Below, one piece after another: positions 12,201 to 25,556 of a DNA stretch of 64,000 nucleotides. Every line of letters starts with the position of its first letter. Position 1 is the stretch's first letter. The position numbers were made by a program, and so were the translations under genes. Origin of the DNA: Corella eumyota (lineage: Eukaryota; Chordata; Ascidiacea; Phlebobranchia; Corellidae); assembly GCA_963082875.1 (NCBI GenBank), contig OY720100.1:13354591-13418590 (forward strand), in the 5' to 3' direction. Below the pieces are notes generated by a model that did no database searches, had not been told where the DNA came from, and worked only from the letters and a program-made list of their open reading frames with translations.

Positions 12201-15200
12201 GATTGAATATAATTGTTACCGATTTAGATTTAAAAATCAAAAATAGATTGCGAAGTGTGTAGGTTTGAAAAGATTTACTCAAATTAAATCTAAATGCTAT
12301 ATATGCGCGATATTATAATAGCTGGCGGTCAGAATATTAATTTTAAATCGACCCAATATTCAGCTGTAACTCTTAAATTAAAGGGCAATCTTTTACGGGC
12401 TACTGAATAGGGGTAATTGCCGCATTGTGTCCTTATTGTCGCCTTTAAAAAATATAACCAGTTTTCTTTTTTGGGTATAATTGGGATCGGAGAAAATATA
12501 ATAACCCCTTATTATGGAGAAATTGGTGTAATTAATGCTGATACTTACATAATCGCGAAAAGTCCATAAAGCTAGTTGGGTACACAATTGAGAACTCTAT
12601 TTTCGAAAACAAATGGCTTTAATTGGTCATTAGTATCATACAAAATACAATTTAATTAGGCAAAATTTTTAGAAAAATCGTGTAAACGTTAATTAAGTCA
12701 TCGAAATGTAAGTTATTAGGCTAAATCTGTTTTGAAAGGGTGTTTTTTTGTATATTATGATAACAATTTTTAACGATTTCATCATCCAAAAAAATATCCA
12801 AACAGGTAATTTTCGCTAAACAAGTCGTAATGATTAATGTATATTATTTAAACTGGCTCAAAGTCATTAAATTTAAATAGAGTATTGGTTTTATATGAAC
12901 TTTAGTCTACAGTTTCAAAAATCCGATATGTTACGACTTTTTATAAAACCCATTGCACAACAAACCTAATGTTATTGATCTCTATTAAATTTTATTGTTA
13001 TCGGAGCACGCGACAATTTTTTGAATAAAATTTTTCCAAAACAATAACGGTGCCAACACGAGACTATACCCATGTCAAGTTTATTATTTTTACATCTGGT
13101 ATTTAGTGGGGTTAACACGCATAATTTTCGGATCATGAGACGTAATTGCTGCCACGAACTTAGAGGCTAAATTTAGACGTTCGCTGCTGCTTTTAACAAG
13201 AAAAAAAGAAACCAAAAATTAAGCAAAATTTACGAAAAATTAAAATGATCGTTTTTTGAAGAAGAAAGATCAGTTACTTAAAATGTTATTTTATATTTTA
13301 AATATTACATAACAAAATTTGCCATAGCAACCAGCTTTAACTATCACTATAAACAAAAAAATAATCCTTTATTTTAGTGGTACATCAACAAAAATTTTCC
13401 AAAACGGAAATTTTATTTAAAAAAATTTTGCTTTTAAAATTATTTTAAATATTAAATAACAAAATCTGCTATAGCGACATCTTTTTATTGAATTAATAAA
13501 CAGGCTTTGTACACGGTTTAATGTAAATATTACGCTATACGTGGGCGGTTTTACGGTTTCAAAAATGAGGTAATTTTCCTCGTAAAATTACGAGTCTGTT
13601 TGGACATAACTTGTTAACAATGACAGTGGGTGGATTTTGTAATTCTAATATTTATTTAGTTTCATTGGTTTCTGGTTTAAATAGATTTTAGACTATACAG
13701 TCAATAACACACCTGGTCGTAAAACTGTTAAAGAATTTTGTTTACAAATTTTGAAATAGCACTTCGTATAAACATTTAACGTTCAAGTGCGATTAGAGGT
13801 TCGAGTCCAATTGATTTTGGCCTTAAACCGCTGGCTTATAATATCATATGATCAGGATTTATTCGATTTATCGCGGTCTGTAACATAAGTACTTTTTCAA
13901 ATTTATCTTGTCGTTCGAAATTGTTTTTACCCACGAGCGCTCGATTTTCCTTGGAGCAAACTTTACACAAACAATAGGGCTTTTTATAGAACGCTACATA
14001 ATCCGTTGTGGATCTGTAGGCTTGGCTTAATCTTCTTAAAAGTAAATGCAAATGCCAAAAAAGCGGAACCATAAGGTTAAGCGCTACAGAAAGACGAAGC
14101 ACGACAATTCGACTAGTATATTATATCTCCGTTTTAAAGTGGTTTATACCACGGGTCATGTAAATTGCGCCGGATCACGAGTAGTAATATACAACTAAAT
14201 GCGCACGGACTAAGCCACGATTACAAGTGCAAAATTGCTTTTGAGAACGCAAAAAAGATACACAATTACTAGTTTGCAGAAATTTTGCAAAAATTATAGA
14301 AGGTCAGCTCAAAAAGGCAATCCGTATGACTCATTTTGTGCTTGAGTAGGCCTTTTGTTACACTGCCATATCCAAATAAAATACGACTTTTATCTTATAG
14401 TTATGTAACTTTTTGTTTAACGAAAAAATCACTCCTATATCAATTTTAAAAGGCGATGTCGCTTTTTAATGAACTAGCTCCAAATGACGTCAATTGGCCG
14501 GCTTTTTATGGGCTTTTTATCTAAACAAACAAGATCAATTTACGGCGCGCGAACGTCGTTAAAAGCCAAATAAACAATCGGTTAAGGCCAGCAACTAAAC
14601 GAAAACCGTGCAATCACGATTCTGTGTGTTTTAGTCCGCCAATGAGGCAAATGTGGGGACGATTTGCGAGCTGTAAAGTTGAGCCAAAGTGTTCTATTGA
14701 CGTCATTTACAAGATGGTTATCCAAATCGGTATGATTACAAGTAAACGGTGTTATAAAAAAGGATGACTTTTAACACACTATTTCACTCTCAGTGGTTTC
14801 TTATGCCAGGTTGACTTGAGTTGAATATAAATAACCGGGTTTTAAAAGTCACCACAGGCAAAACGGGCTCAAACAGGTGCTTATTTTCCAATTTTCTGCC
14901 AAAATGGGAAAAAAATTCGATAAAGACTTCGCTTTTTTCTGCAATTGGCCTGTTGCAGATGTGACAGGAAATTGTTAAAACGTTATTGGATTGCAACTTA
15001 CACGTGCAAAAAATCCAAATGTGACAAATCGAGGATTAATCTTGCTTTTTTAAATGCCAAAAACCTGTTATAGGTCAATCCTTATATAAAAATATCGTTT
15101 TCAAGCACAATGATTAATGATAAACGGGCAGTGATATAACTCGCGTATTTTTAGGCCGATCGCCCAGCTGAAAATCGTGATTTAATAATCCATCACGCAA

Positions 15201-16261
15201 TTACTGCAAACAATTAATAAATAACGTATAAATAATTAAGTTCTCTAATATCAATACAATTTGTATCTGCACATAGGTCTAAAGTCCGTTTCGAAATTGG
15301 TTCTAAATTGAAAACAACAATATTGTTATTTATAAATCGATTTTGTTTACCGAATAGTTGAACAAATGTTTAATGATGATTAAATAATCATTCTTTACCT
15401 ATTCGGGGAACTAGGGTCAATCGCCGAACCCAATATTCAAACAAAAAGAAGGTAAACAAAGAAACTGCAACGTTTAAAGTCACATGACCGTTGCTATTTA
15501 ATCACGTGATCATATTAAGTTATCAGAAATCGAAAAATCTGAATTGGCGCCGGCTCTGTATGTTTTTATTACACATTTTTGCCATTTTTTGTATATACCT
15601 TAATTTTTTGATAAATCCCGTAAACGCAGGGTCCTGAAATGTCAACGCAGGTAAATACATGCTTGCATATAACGAACAGGTGTGTACATAAACAATGCCA
15701 TGTCGCGAAATGCCAACTTTTCATTGAGAAATGCCAAAACGAAATTTAATCTGGCTTTTTAATATCGATCACCGGATAAGTCAAACGGTTTATAAACTGA
15801 TCCTGAAAACAGTAAAGATTAAACCGCGCGCAGTAGAAGGCTTCGGGCTACAAATGCGTAGAACAACAATTCCTGGAAACAAACAAAGGCCCTCTGGGCC
15901 AAAACTCGCGGACTTACTTATAGAATGGGCGGCGACCATATAACACTAAGTCGTTAAGTTTGTGCCGACGAATCAAAAACCAGCAAATGTGTTGACCCCT
16001 TTGTACAAGCCCAGGTTAAATATCTAGGTCAAATGCAAATGGTTATCAACTTATTATGTACGCTTGCTAAAAAATAAACGAAGTGTGTGTAAAATAGGCT
16101 TAGCCTGCTAAAAATAGGTTTGTTGGGTAATGTATATTTTGGGTCGTGATGCTTTTACGCTACTTTAAATATAAAATTGATAGTGTTTTTTTCAAATAAA
16201 TACCAATATTACTTATTTAACACGTAAAAATTCGTATATTTTTAATATTTTAATTTTTATT

Positions 16262-16352
16262 ATATTTATTTATCCTTGGTGTAGAAAGGCCGACTTTACG
16301 ACCTAAACAAAGAGTAACATCAGTTACCCCGACCCAGTCTCGAGTTATTTTT
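16262..16352 (-). repeat. tRNA-like SINE fragment, copy 2
   Basis: Only the terminal part is present: the segment from TTATTTATCCTTGGTGTAGA through GTAACATCAGTTACCC to TCTCGAGTT, then unrelated sequence. It is the same end as in the copies at 3.9, 38.0 and 63.9 kb. Confidence 0.75.
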
Positions 16353-19300
16353 TTTTATAAAAAATTACCACGAAATTTAGTTTTAATATAAGTTGTTATC
16401 TCAAAAGGTCATATCAAATAACTTTCGCTTGACCAAAATAGCAGCATCCAATCCCCTGTTCATTTATTAACTTACGATAGCTTTATAAGTATGTTGTCAT
16501 AATAAACTGGATGGAATCGAAGGCGATATGAGAAAAGAAGATTATGGTACGACTAAGTTGGATCTGTGGGCTAGTATCCAAAGGCCATGACCTAACTGAA
16601 AACATTGCTGGCTGTATTTAAGCACGAAATACGCGCCGCGTTTTCTGCCAAGCCGCTGTGGTAAAAACAAATAGATTTAGCTATTATGATCAGGCGAAGA
16701 TAGACGGCGCTTGTCAACAAACCTTTGCAGCATATCTTTGCTCGGCTATCTGGTAATTTGAACCGGCGCGTGAGTTTACGCGGATAGCCTGTAAATAGAC
16801 CGTGCTCGGTTTAATAATAATCAAAAAAGAAACCTAAGCGATTCTCTTTTTTACCACGCAAAGTTAGTATTGCCCGTTCGGGTCGCCGTTTGACCTAAAT
16901 TTCACGGTTTTGCAGAAAAAAAAATAGAGAAATTCGAGACCGGAGCAAAATAGAGAAGGATCTATTGTGCCAAACTTGAAAACTAATGAGCTAGATTTGC
17001 CGTGGGCCTATGTGTTTACCAACAAAGTAGTAGATCGCTTGTGCGCTACCACCGGATAACGACTATAGAGTTGCACGGGGAAGTCGTTTTCGACGTTAAA
17101 ATTAATCAAGTTCTTGTTTATCGCTAAACCTGGTCGAAAACAAATCTTTTTTTGAAAAAACACCACACAAACAAGTAACAAAGCCGTCGCAAATCCCAAC
17201 CGCCCATGAATCATGTCAATAAAAAGAAGACCAATTAGGGTAGCCTAACGACAGTAATAGGGTATAATTAGTAATAGGCTCCTGAAAAGTCAACAACAAG
17301 TGTATACCGTGAAGTTATCCATGGCTAATTTGTTTTTTAATGTTACGCGAGGCTTGAAAACTTGTTGGTTTCTTTTTCTCTTTGTTATTTATTCGATTTT
17401 CGCTGACTTGGCGAAAAAAATCGCTTTTTTAAAAGCGTTTGCGCCCGAACAAAGGTAAACAGCTGATTCGCTGGAGCGAAAACTTCGCCTAGAAAGTTTA
17501 GCGATAACCTAACAAAAAACACTGCAAAAAAATCGCAAATTTTAACGATTAAATCCCAAAAGGCTTAGTGGGGAATTGAACAAAAACAACTCCCAACAAT
17601 AAAAAGCGATATTTTAATATAAAAGCTGTAAAGATTTGAGGATAATAGCCACATTTTTTTAGCCCAAATTTAATTTAAATCAATCTTTCAGCGCCTAAGG
17701 GCTAAATATAATTCGAATCCTATTTTTAGTAATTTAAAAACAGCATTCTTTTCGAGTACGCCATTATACTGACATTATAACTGGTAATTGACCTTAAATA
17801 AGCCAGGTTGAAATAACAATTAAATAAAACAACATTTGCTGATACAAGCCAAAAAGAAAATACTCAAACTGTTTTCATTGATTGGCACACGGCACAAGTT
17901 AAACAAATAATTATTAAACAGAATGATAAACAAGTTAAGCGCTGGGAAGTAGAGAAAGGCCATGGTGCTTTTTCTTTAATATTTATGGAACTGCAACGCT
18001 TCCCAGTGGAACAAATTAAATTATCTTCGTCCCCAAAGGACGTTGTGCACTCTGGAATAGACCACCGCAAATTTGCAAACGAAAATTCCGCATAGAACAT
18101 AACGCGTAGGTGTCTGAAATTCGGCCTAATGACTGAGATACTGGTTAATTAATGACGAAATCCTTTGCATAGGGTAAAGAGAATTTGATTATTTGTGTGT
18201 TAACATATCGTTAATAGACGCTCGACCTTAGGTCGGTGCGCAGAAAACAGCTTGTATCGGTCGCTGCGGTGATAATTCGTGTTTCTCATTAGGCAAATGA
18301 AGAACTCCCGGTGGTTTGGTTTGATTAGATTCCAACTGTCAAGGCCGCCTGCCACTGGCGGATAAATAATTTAAAGCACAAGTCGGATCAATATTCAGCA
18401 GGGTTCCGAAAAACAATACGCGAAAACAAGACCGATCTAATAACCCGAGCGTTTATCGATTGCGCCTTTTTTTCGAAAACACCCGACCGAGATTCTGTTA
18501 CGACTGTTTTCAATTCATTATCATAATATCGCACTATCGACTTTCCGGGACGAGCTATGACAAATTCGCGTTGATACAAGCCTAATGACGCAATTACAGC
18601 AATAGGATTCGTATTAATCCAATCGCACCTGGAGTGGACGGCCCAATTGAGACTATTACGTCACATAAGGAAGTTCTGATGCTTCCTTAATTGACCCACA
18701 ATGGCTGAAACACAACATGGGAAAACATGTCGGGCCAAAAGTTGCTGAAATTTGGGAGAGCTAGCTTTCCAAATTGTTTTAAAATTGCTGTTGTAATTTG
18801 TTTTAAAGATTTAGCAAGGTTTGCCAAAAAAAAAACAACGACGTTAATCAGTTTGACTGTACTTGCGAAAAGGTTAATTATTACCAGTAAAAAAATTACG
18901 TAAAAATCACGCGTTGACCGCACACACGTATAGGGACTTTGTACTGCTATCATGTCATATTTCATGAAGATATTCGAAAAAGCAACACACCGAAATTCCA
19001 ATTAAAAATATGTGGTTAACATGGACAAAAAAGAGTACCGAACCGATATTCGATACCGTTGAAACAAAGTCCAAGAAAGGAACTTCATTGTGCGTCGGCA
19101 TATCACAAGTAGCTATGTGACGTAACACAAGGGTATTGTTTAAAGCCCACTTGAACAATGGTCAACATTACTGTATACTGGAGTCGAAGTGTGTTGTACA
19201 TATATGTTGATTTTATGAATTATGTCACACAATTAATGTACGTCAATATATGACCACTGATAAAAACAACACAATTTCATGAAATGACTGACAACCCTAA

Positions 19301-22300
19301 GTCACGTGACTTTGTTTACCAGACCCGGACAAAGGCTTAGTAGATTTAAACAGAAAAAAACGATACGCTACTTGTTTAAGAAACTAACAAAGTGCTAACT
19401 TCGTTATTCCGGCCCGTTTCCACTCAGGCGTGGCAGTGACGTCAATGGGTTGTTAAACAACTGAAAAAAATATTGATTCGCGGGCCTTTTTCTTTTTATC
19501 AACCCGGGCCGAAATCAATAACCTGGGCTTTTATGATAGGATATTATACACTTGTTTATGGCGAATAGGCCCGCTGTACGACATAGGTTTCAACAAACGG
19601 CTGATAATGAATATAATCAGCTAAAAGTACAGTTTTAGAGCTAATATGACGTCACAAATCATACAAATTCAAACAAGGTAAAATTACATGGCTTTCTTGC
19701 ACGCGAATGTCGTCCGATTTTATTAAAAACGATTATCCGAAGACGCATAGGCGGACTATAAATAGGGGCCAGCAAAGTACCACATACAGAAACAACAATA
19801 ACACGAGTTTTTTCTCATTGCTGTATAGTCTTTGGTTTGTAACCGAAGCCTGGGTAACAAAGAGCCCGATTCGTTTGAGGCCTGGTCACGTGACTGTGAG
19901 AACTCGAGCAGAGCGACAGCAACAGGGATATGGGGTGACATGAACGCTATACGGGTTACTACTAGAGCAAGCAGCCTTTAACGTACTAGCGTAAATGGGT
20001 TTAACATAGGCCGAACATTAGGTACTAACCTACTAACGTCATATCCAGATTAGAAGGTCTTAAGCCCCTAACCAAAATTGCACAGAATAACACATTACAC
20101 ATGCCCAATTACGGTCCTCCCCGGCCCTCGCGACTTATTAATAACACCAAGTCACTGCTAAATGGGTTATTGTGACGTCATCAACGAGAGGCTAAGTGAA
20201 TTGGAGATTGCCACTCGAAGCACTTGTTATTGTGAGGTGAGGAGTTTTGAAATGCACATTCGATTGCGAAAAACCCCGCGAATTACATTCGATGGATAAT
20301 CGAGTGAGCCGCAATTTCACTGCCTGTCCCATTTAACCGAAAATAACGATGACAGATCGGGTTTTAATGTCCCAATAAATCTTGAGGCCGAAAGTAGAGC
20401 TTACTGATTTGCTGAATTAAGTTTTAGCAAAATGCAAATGCGTATTTGCAAATTTAGAGGACACTTTTTTCTTTACTTTAATTGTATTGCATTTTTAGAA
20501 TAATAATATGTTTATTGGTCAATTTAAACTTAATTTTCTATTTGGGTTTGTCATAGATTAAGTACAAGTCCAAAAATAGAATGTTTTTATTAACTGTTTT
20601 TTTCTAAAGGAACTAATTTAAACCGCAATGTCTTAGCTTACATTAATGTTCGTGTTTTTGCCGACTAGGTATGTCGATTATACAGCACGTGGTACTTTAG
20701 GCAATAACAAACCCAGCTAAAGTCGCCGTTTTTAGGAAAAGGCGAGAACTGAGCCACACGGCCACGGCAAAAACATTTCCCGTCCGGAATCACGTGACTG
20801 CGACAGCCAATCGGATCGTAATCAACAGTTTTTGTGTTCTATTGGCAGCTAACGCGAGAGAGAGGTAAGGCTATGGACCGATTGTGATGTGGAATACGTC
20901 ATAGACATAACCAGCTGGTTAGAGGAAACACGTTGATCACGTGACCAATGTGGCGTGATGGCTGCGTATAGAAAGCCAGAAAGCCGTAAAGCATGGCTCA
21001 AAATTTGTTGTTTAAAAAACCGCCTCCCGTTGGTAGGCAAAAATTCTAAATATCACGATTAGGTTATGCAAAAATCATGTAAACAGTATTAGCACACTGT
21101 TTCGTGTAGAACGTGACGTCAGGAATTGACACATACACGGTAAAATTCCACTACCATTCGGTTTTGTTTACCTTTGCTTGTTAAGGGTAGCATATAAAAA
21201 AGCAAAACATTACACACTACACAGTTCATAGAAATGTGGACAGCAAAAGTCATAAATAACTCAACATAAATTGGAGTATTTTTAGTAAAGCTGTCGCCAA
21301 CGGGCATATTAATTAAGTGTAACTACAGTATGCAAATACCAAATTGCACACATATTTCAGCACGATAATATTTACATTCACGCAGAGGTGTAAGAACAAA
21401 ATATAAAAATCTGTATTAAAATTTTAATAGCTATCATACCGCCATAAAAATACGGATCAATAACAAGTTATACGATCAAAATATTAGCCATTAAGTAACA
21501 TTAAATCGACTGGGTCCGGGACTTAGTCGTCGGACTAATAAATATGCTTTAAAAAATGGAACATAAACAAAAACTCGTAATTAATGCCGAACTAAGCCAC
21601 TAGAGGCCTATAAAATTTGTAAACATCAGCTCAGTGGCACCACCTTACGCATCATAAAAAATGTACGATTTATTTAAAGAAGACCTTGTGATATCAAAAT
21701 ACATTAATAAGTTAGATTTCAACAGCTGTAATTTAAACAACTATGGAGCAATCCATGCTTATCTCTTCTAGCAAAAATTATACAAAATGGCTAACTTAAT
21801 AACTACACAATATTACTAGGTAACCTACAGTATCAACTATAAAATAATATCTTTAAACTGAGACCAAATAACAAAGTAACCTTAACTTATAATTAGGCCA
21901 CTTAAATAGCACTGTTTAGAAATATGTGTCATGAATACAAAACTATTTTTATGAATGTTATAACAAAGTAAACTTACCTATTTTCATATAACACCCTTTG
22001 CTAATGCTTTTCAATAGATACAGACTTTGTTCTTCGACAATTTACCAGACTTGGCATACTTAAACAACTATTTAAAACTCGTAATAGTTAACATCTATAT
22101 TCAAATAAAAATAAGGAACGTTTATAGTGACAAATCAACACTTTAAACACACAACGTTATACTTAGTTCAATGTCATGGGAACACCATGCAAAAATTACT
22201 TTGTTTATGATCTACAAGAATGCCAAACGAGGAGGCAGTTTTCGTTTGACTTTTACACAATAACATAACAGGAATGTTTGTTGACATTGGGAAATAAAAA

Positions 22301-22851
22301 CTGGTTAACACCATAAACGAACGAAGAAAAAATCTGTTAGAAATGAAATGTACAAGCCAGGTTGCGTTGAAGTACGTTAGTTAGTGTAATTCGGTAAAGC
22401 TACAATTAGAATATGTACATTCAAAAATAGAAAAATTGGGAATGGGTTAAGCAGTACAATTAAAATTACATTGGTCCAAATTTTGTTGTACTAAAAATTA
22501 AAAATGTATGAGTAGTCACCAGGTACAAAAATAGCTACGAATTGGTGAACAAATAGCTAAACCTTAATAAAGCTAAAAAATGGCTTTGAACAAGTTTTAT
22601 AAACTAATAGCTAAACTTTAAATGAGCAAAATCGCAGAAAGTACATTAATTAAAAGTAAAATTTCAAAATCTGTACACGCATGAAGCAAGGTTGAATAAT
22701 TATTTTGACACTTTAAAACTAAAAATGGGTGGGTAGAACGGGATGACAACTAAAATACTGTTTTTACCACAGATTTTTTCTGCTCTATTTTTGTTCAAAT
22801 TCACCAGCTGTTAAAATTTGTTTTTGAAAACATTAAAATAAGAGTTTGCAC

Positions 22852-24471
22852 TCAAATGTGCCCCTTTGAGAATGAAACTCGAAGATGGCTGTTGTCTGAC
22901 AGTTTAAAATTGTGCAACATGATAAGACACTTAACAGCCTCTTCGATAGATCCCAATTTGATCAATGCCATTCTTCTGTCTTTTTGAAAGAATTTAAATG
23001 CTTCGACTTCTGCATACTGGCTGAAGTTCTCCTTGATTTGCTCTTCGGTGACCTCCTGTGGAATGTTGCTCAAGTGGAGAACCTGAGAGGGCGGATAAAT
23101 ATTCTGGAAATTTTTAGAGCCGGGTTTCTTGAAGCGATGAAGTGGGGAATTCGAAAAATCCTTTGTGAGATTTGAGAGATCCTGACCTTCCTTTGGCATT
23201 TGTACTTGGTTGTGTCTGGACATCACAACTTGCAGACTATTTCCATACAACTTCACGCCATGCAGAAACTTCATAGCAACAAGAGCTTGCGAGTTATCAA
23301 ACATTTGAATCAAGGCATTACTCTTCTTCTGAAACAGAATCTTCACTCTGATTACATCCCCGTAAACGCCAAAAAGCATGAACAGGACATGCGGAGTGAC
23401 CTCATCCTCGTTAAGGTTAGAAACATGTAAAACGCTCGCGTTGTTGCCCTGGTGATGCATTTGTTGCTGATGATGATGTTGCTGCGGCATGTGGTTCATA
23501 TTGCCTTGTTGTTGCTGTTGATTAACGGAACCAGCTCCGACGAGAGCAGCAATGTGTGCTGCAACAGCTGCATTTTTTAGCATGTTCGGCGAGTTAGAAG
23601 ATGGTAGGTTCATTTGAGATTGCTGGATTGCAGCAGCAATACTTGCAGCGTGAGACTGGAAATTTAATGGAGAAGGATTTGGCAAAATAGACTGCTGTAC
23701 AGGACCAGGAGTATTAAGAATAGAGTCACCAGACGGCAAATCATTACGCATGTAATCCCTACTTTTATCATTATTATACTTCACGTTTAACGCAGGGAGT
23801 TTACTGTATTCAATTCGGAGAGTGCAACAGCCATTGTAGATGTTCTGACCATCCAAGGATAGTTTTGCAGTCTGAGATTGGACAGCGTCACCCATTTGCA
23901 ATAGAGCTTGAAACTGGTTGTTTTTGGTAAAGGTGATCGTTTTTAACACGATTCCAAACTTGGAAAAAATAGTATGCAAAACTTCAAGGGTGATTGGATA
24001 CAGCATATTTTCAACCACAACTCGTAACACATGATTTGTACCACCTTCAGTCTGCTGCATTGCCTGGAGCACTGCTTGAGCTTTCATTTGGTTCGGAGAG
24101 CTATCTGTCTTTAACTCTTTATGGTTGGAGAACTGGATGTACATGAGCCTCTGGCGTATGGAAGGCGGATTCATACCACATTCAGTTACCATGTTTTGCG
24201 CAACCTTTTCGTTTTCCATTTCTAAAAAAGCTTGGTTTTTTCCTTTCAGCATTAAAATATTGGTTACTTTTCCATAATTTAACCCCACCTGAATGACTTC
24301 GTTTTCCGTTACGTCAGCTGGTAAACTTCTCAAATGCACGACTTTAGAAACAAAATTATTCGCAGGTCTGTCCGTTTTAATTTTTTTTGCACCGTTGTTT
24401 GTTGATCCACACACCAAGTTGATGTCTTCGTTGAGCCTTTTTGATCCACTGGACCCACTTAACATATCCAT
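22852..24471 (-). CDS. PTBP: polypyrimidine tract-binding protein family (PTBP/hnRNP I-like)
   Basis: One uninterrupted 539-residue frame holds four RRMs in the PTB arrangement: about 43-116, 147-225, 345-420 and 463-538. VVHLRSLPADVTENEV opens RRM1, VLRVVVENMLYPITLEVL opens RRM2, SVLHVSNLNEDEVTPHVLF opens RRM3 and VLHLSNIPQEVTEEQI opens RRM4; all are typical of PTB. RRM1 is preceded by a basic KKIKTDRP stretch. A Gln/His/Met-rich linker of about 100 residues separates RRM2 from RRM3. The family binds CU-rich RNA, represses exons and acts in nucleus and cytoplasm. Vertebrate PTBP1 coding sequence is split into more than a dozen exons; here it has none, so it may descend from a processed copy. 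The frame is intact and well conserved, so the gene is probably functional. Two AUGs lie at the start (MDM). Confidence 0.93.
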   Translation of the reverse strand: MDMLSGSSGSKRLNEDINLVCGSTNNGAKKIKTDRPANNFVSKVVHLRSLPADVTENEVIQVGLNYGKVTNILMLKGKNQAFLEMENEKVAQNMVTECGMNPPSIRQRLMYIQFSNHKELKTDSSPNQMKAQAVLQAMQQTEGGTNHVLRVVVENMLYPITLEVLHTIFSKFGIVLKTITFTKNNQFQALLQMGDAVQSQTAKLSLDGQNIYNGCCTLRIEYSKLPALNVKYNNDKSRDYMRNDLPSGDSILNTPGPVQQSILPNPSPLNFQSHAASIAAAIQQSQMNLPSSNSPNMLKNAAVAAHIAALVGAGSVNQQQQQGNMNHMPQQHHHQQQMHHQGNNASVLHVSNLNEDEVTPHVLFMLFGVYGDVIRVKILFQKKSNALIQMFDNSQALVAMKFLHGVKLYGNSLQVVMSRHNQVQMPKEGQDLSNLTKDFSNSPLHRFKKPGSKNFQNIYPPSQVLHLSNIPQEVTEEQIKENFSQYAEVEAFKFFQKDRRMALIKLGSIEEAVKCLIMLHNFKLSDNSHLRVSFSKGHI

Positions 24472-25203
24472 GACAATATCAAAAAGTTCATTAAAACAAC
24501 TTTTTACTAGCTATAATTTATAAACTGTTTAAACAAAAAATAATATTTTTATGATAGTTTACACTAAGCAAGCTACGCTACATAAATAAGTGTTGATAAA
24601 GTTTTATAAAATAAACCATTTTAAAACACTTCGTTTTATATTTATTATTTAAACTGTGTTTTTGCAGGGAAATACTAGTAATTTTAAATATTTTTTATTA
24701 AACAAAAGTTCAAAACAATCAAATCTGGAAGTATCTGAGTATATTACAAAAGTCAGATAATTGTGTTTAAACTAGTAAAGTTTCTATTTTATTTAACAGA
24801 CAGACAGGACCGAGGATAAATATAAACCTTACTGACAGAAAAAAAGCTAAGAACATGCCCACATTACTTTTTAAAATCGTTTTAAAGTCGTTATTTACAT
24901 TTTTGGAAATATCTGCATGGTGCAACTTTAACACTGAGTTAGGTAATTGCAATTTAATTAAAATCGAAGTTAGACATTTAAGAAAATAATTTTACTGAAA
25001 GTTTGGATTATAAGTAATCCAAAATGTTTGGTAAGTCAAGTAAATTAACGTAAGAACGTTAAATATGAATATAAACAGTTTAAAGCAAAGCAGTCCAAAC
25101 TTAAAATGCAGAAAAAACGTTTGTTCCTCAAAAGTAAAATGGCTTTAACCACGCGCCTTTTCCAGGTCACCAGATCCAAATCTCACGCAACGCTGATTAT
25201 ATC
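24472..25203. other. intergenic region 5' of the PTB gene
   Basis: This AT-rich stretch lies between the divergent PTB gene (-) and CARD gene A (+). It should include the PTB 5' UTR and promoter. No further coding sequence was seen. Confidence 0.45.
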
Positions 25204-25214
25204 GGGGATTACCC
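25204..25214 (+). promoter_or_regulatory. shared kB-like element of CARD gene A
   Basis: GGGGATTACCC, 343 bp before the gene A start codon. The same word, followed by A-T-rich ATTTTAATAATTAA, precedes genes B and C. GGGATTACCC fits the Rel/Dorsal consensus GGG-W4-CCC. It also contains GGATTA, an Otx/Gsc-type core, so either factor class could use it. Confidence 0.5.
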
Positions 25215-25394
25215 ATAAATTTTAATAATTAATTTTGAATTGTCCTCCATTTTATAGAGTAAAATTTCACAGTAATTAAAAAAAAATAATAAAAATTAAT
25301 TATGACCACAAACATTTAATTTAAAAACTTTTCTAAAAATTTCTCTTAATGTTTTTAGATTTAGTAATTGATTGTGACCGTCATAATTCCTTAT

Positions 25395-25410
25395 TTACAT
25401 ACAACGTAGG
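25395..25410 (+). promoter_or_regulatory. second shared upstream element, gene A
   Basis: TTACATACAACGTAGG occurs 147 bp before the gene A start and again 89 bp before the gene C start (32878-32893). It is not found upstream of gene B. Function unknown; it marks A and C as closer relatives in their upstream DNA. Confidence 0.45.
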
Positions 25411-25556
25411 CAAAAGTCGTAGGTAAAGGTACGCTTGGATTGTTTGTTCGGCAAATTAGTTTGTATTTCTCCTATTTTTCAAAACAGGTAGATAAAACCA
25501 AATTTGTATTCATTAATACCCTAAAAAACACAAATCTTCAAGTACAACAATAAAAA

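Larger units (their letters stand above)
7509..22851. promoter_or_regulatory. 15 kb noncoding, motif-dense region (probable regulatory domain)
   Basis: No open frame here resembles a protein and I could not join exons into a gene. The DNA is less AT-rich than the introns nearby and holds nine TGACGTCA palindromes (9227, 9703, 12063, 14485, 14698, 19437, 19647, 20173, 21114) and five TCACGTGA E-boxes (15502, 19302, 19886, 20790, 20937). It also has several GGCCGGC words (about 9176, 10064, 10616). The right end, about 21300-22850, is AT-rich and may be the long 3' UTR of the PTB gene. A small-exon gene or noncoding RNA could have been missed. Confidence 0.45.

Noticed and set aside
13780-13815. 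GGTTCGAGTCC word resembling a tRNA B-box
   Set aside because: The flanking bases do not form a T stem and no matching A-box or acceptor stem was found; not a tRNA and not the SINE family.
19707-19943. 78-residue + frame with an opposite-strand partner frame
   Set aside because: Both frames overlap completely, contain no domain, and overlie E-box-rich DNA; coding is not supported.
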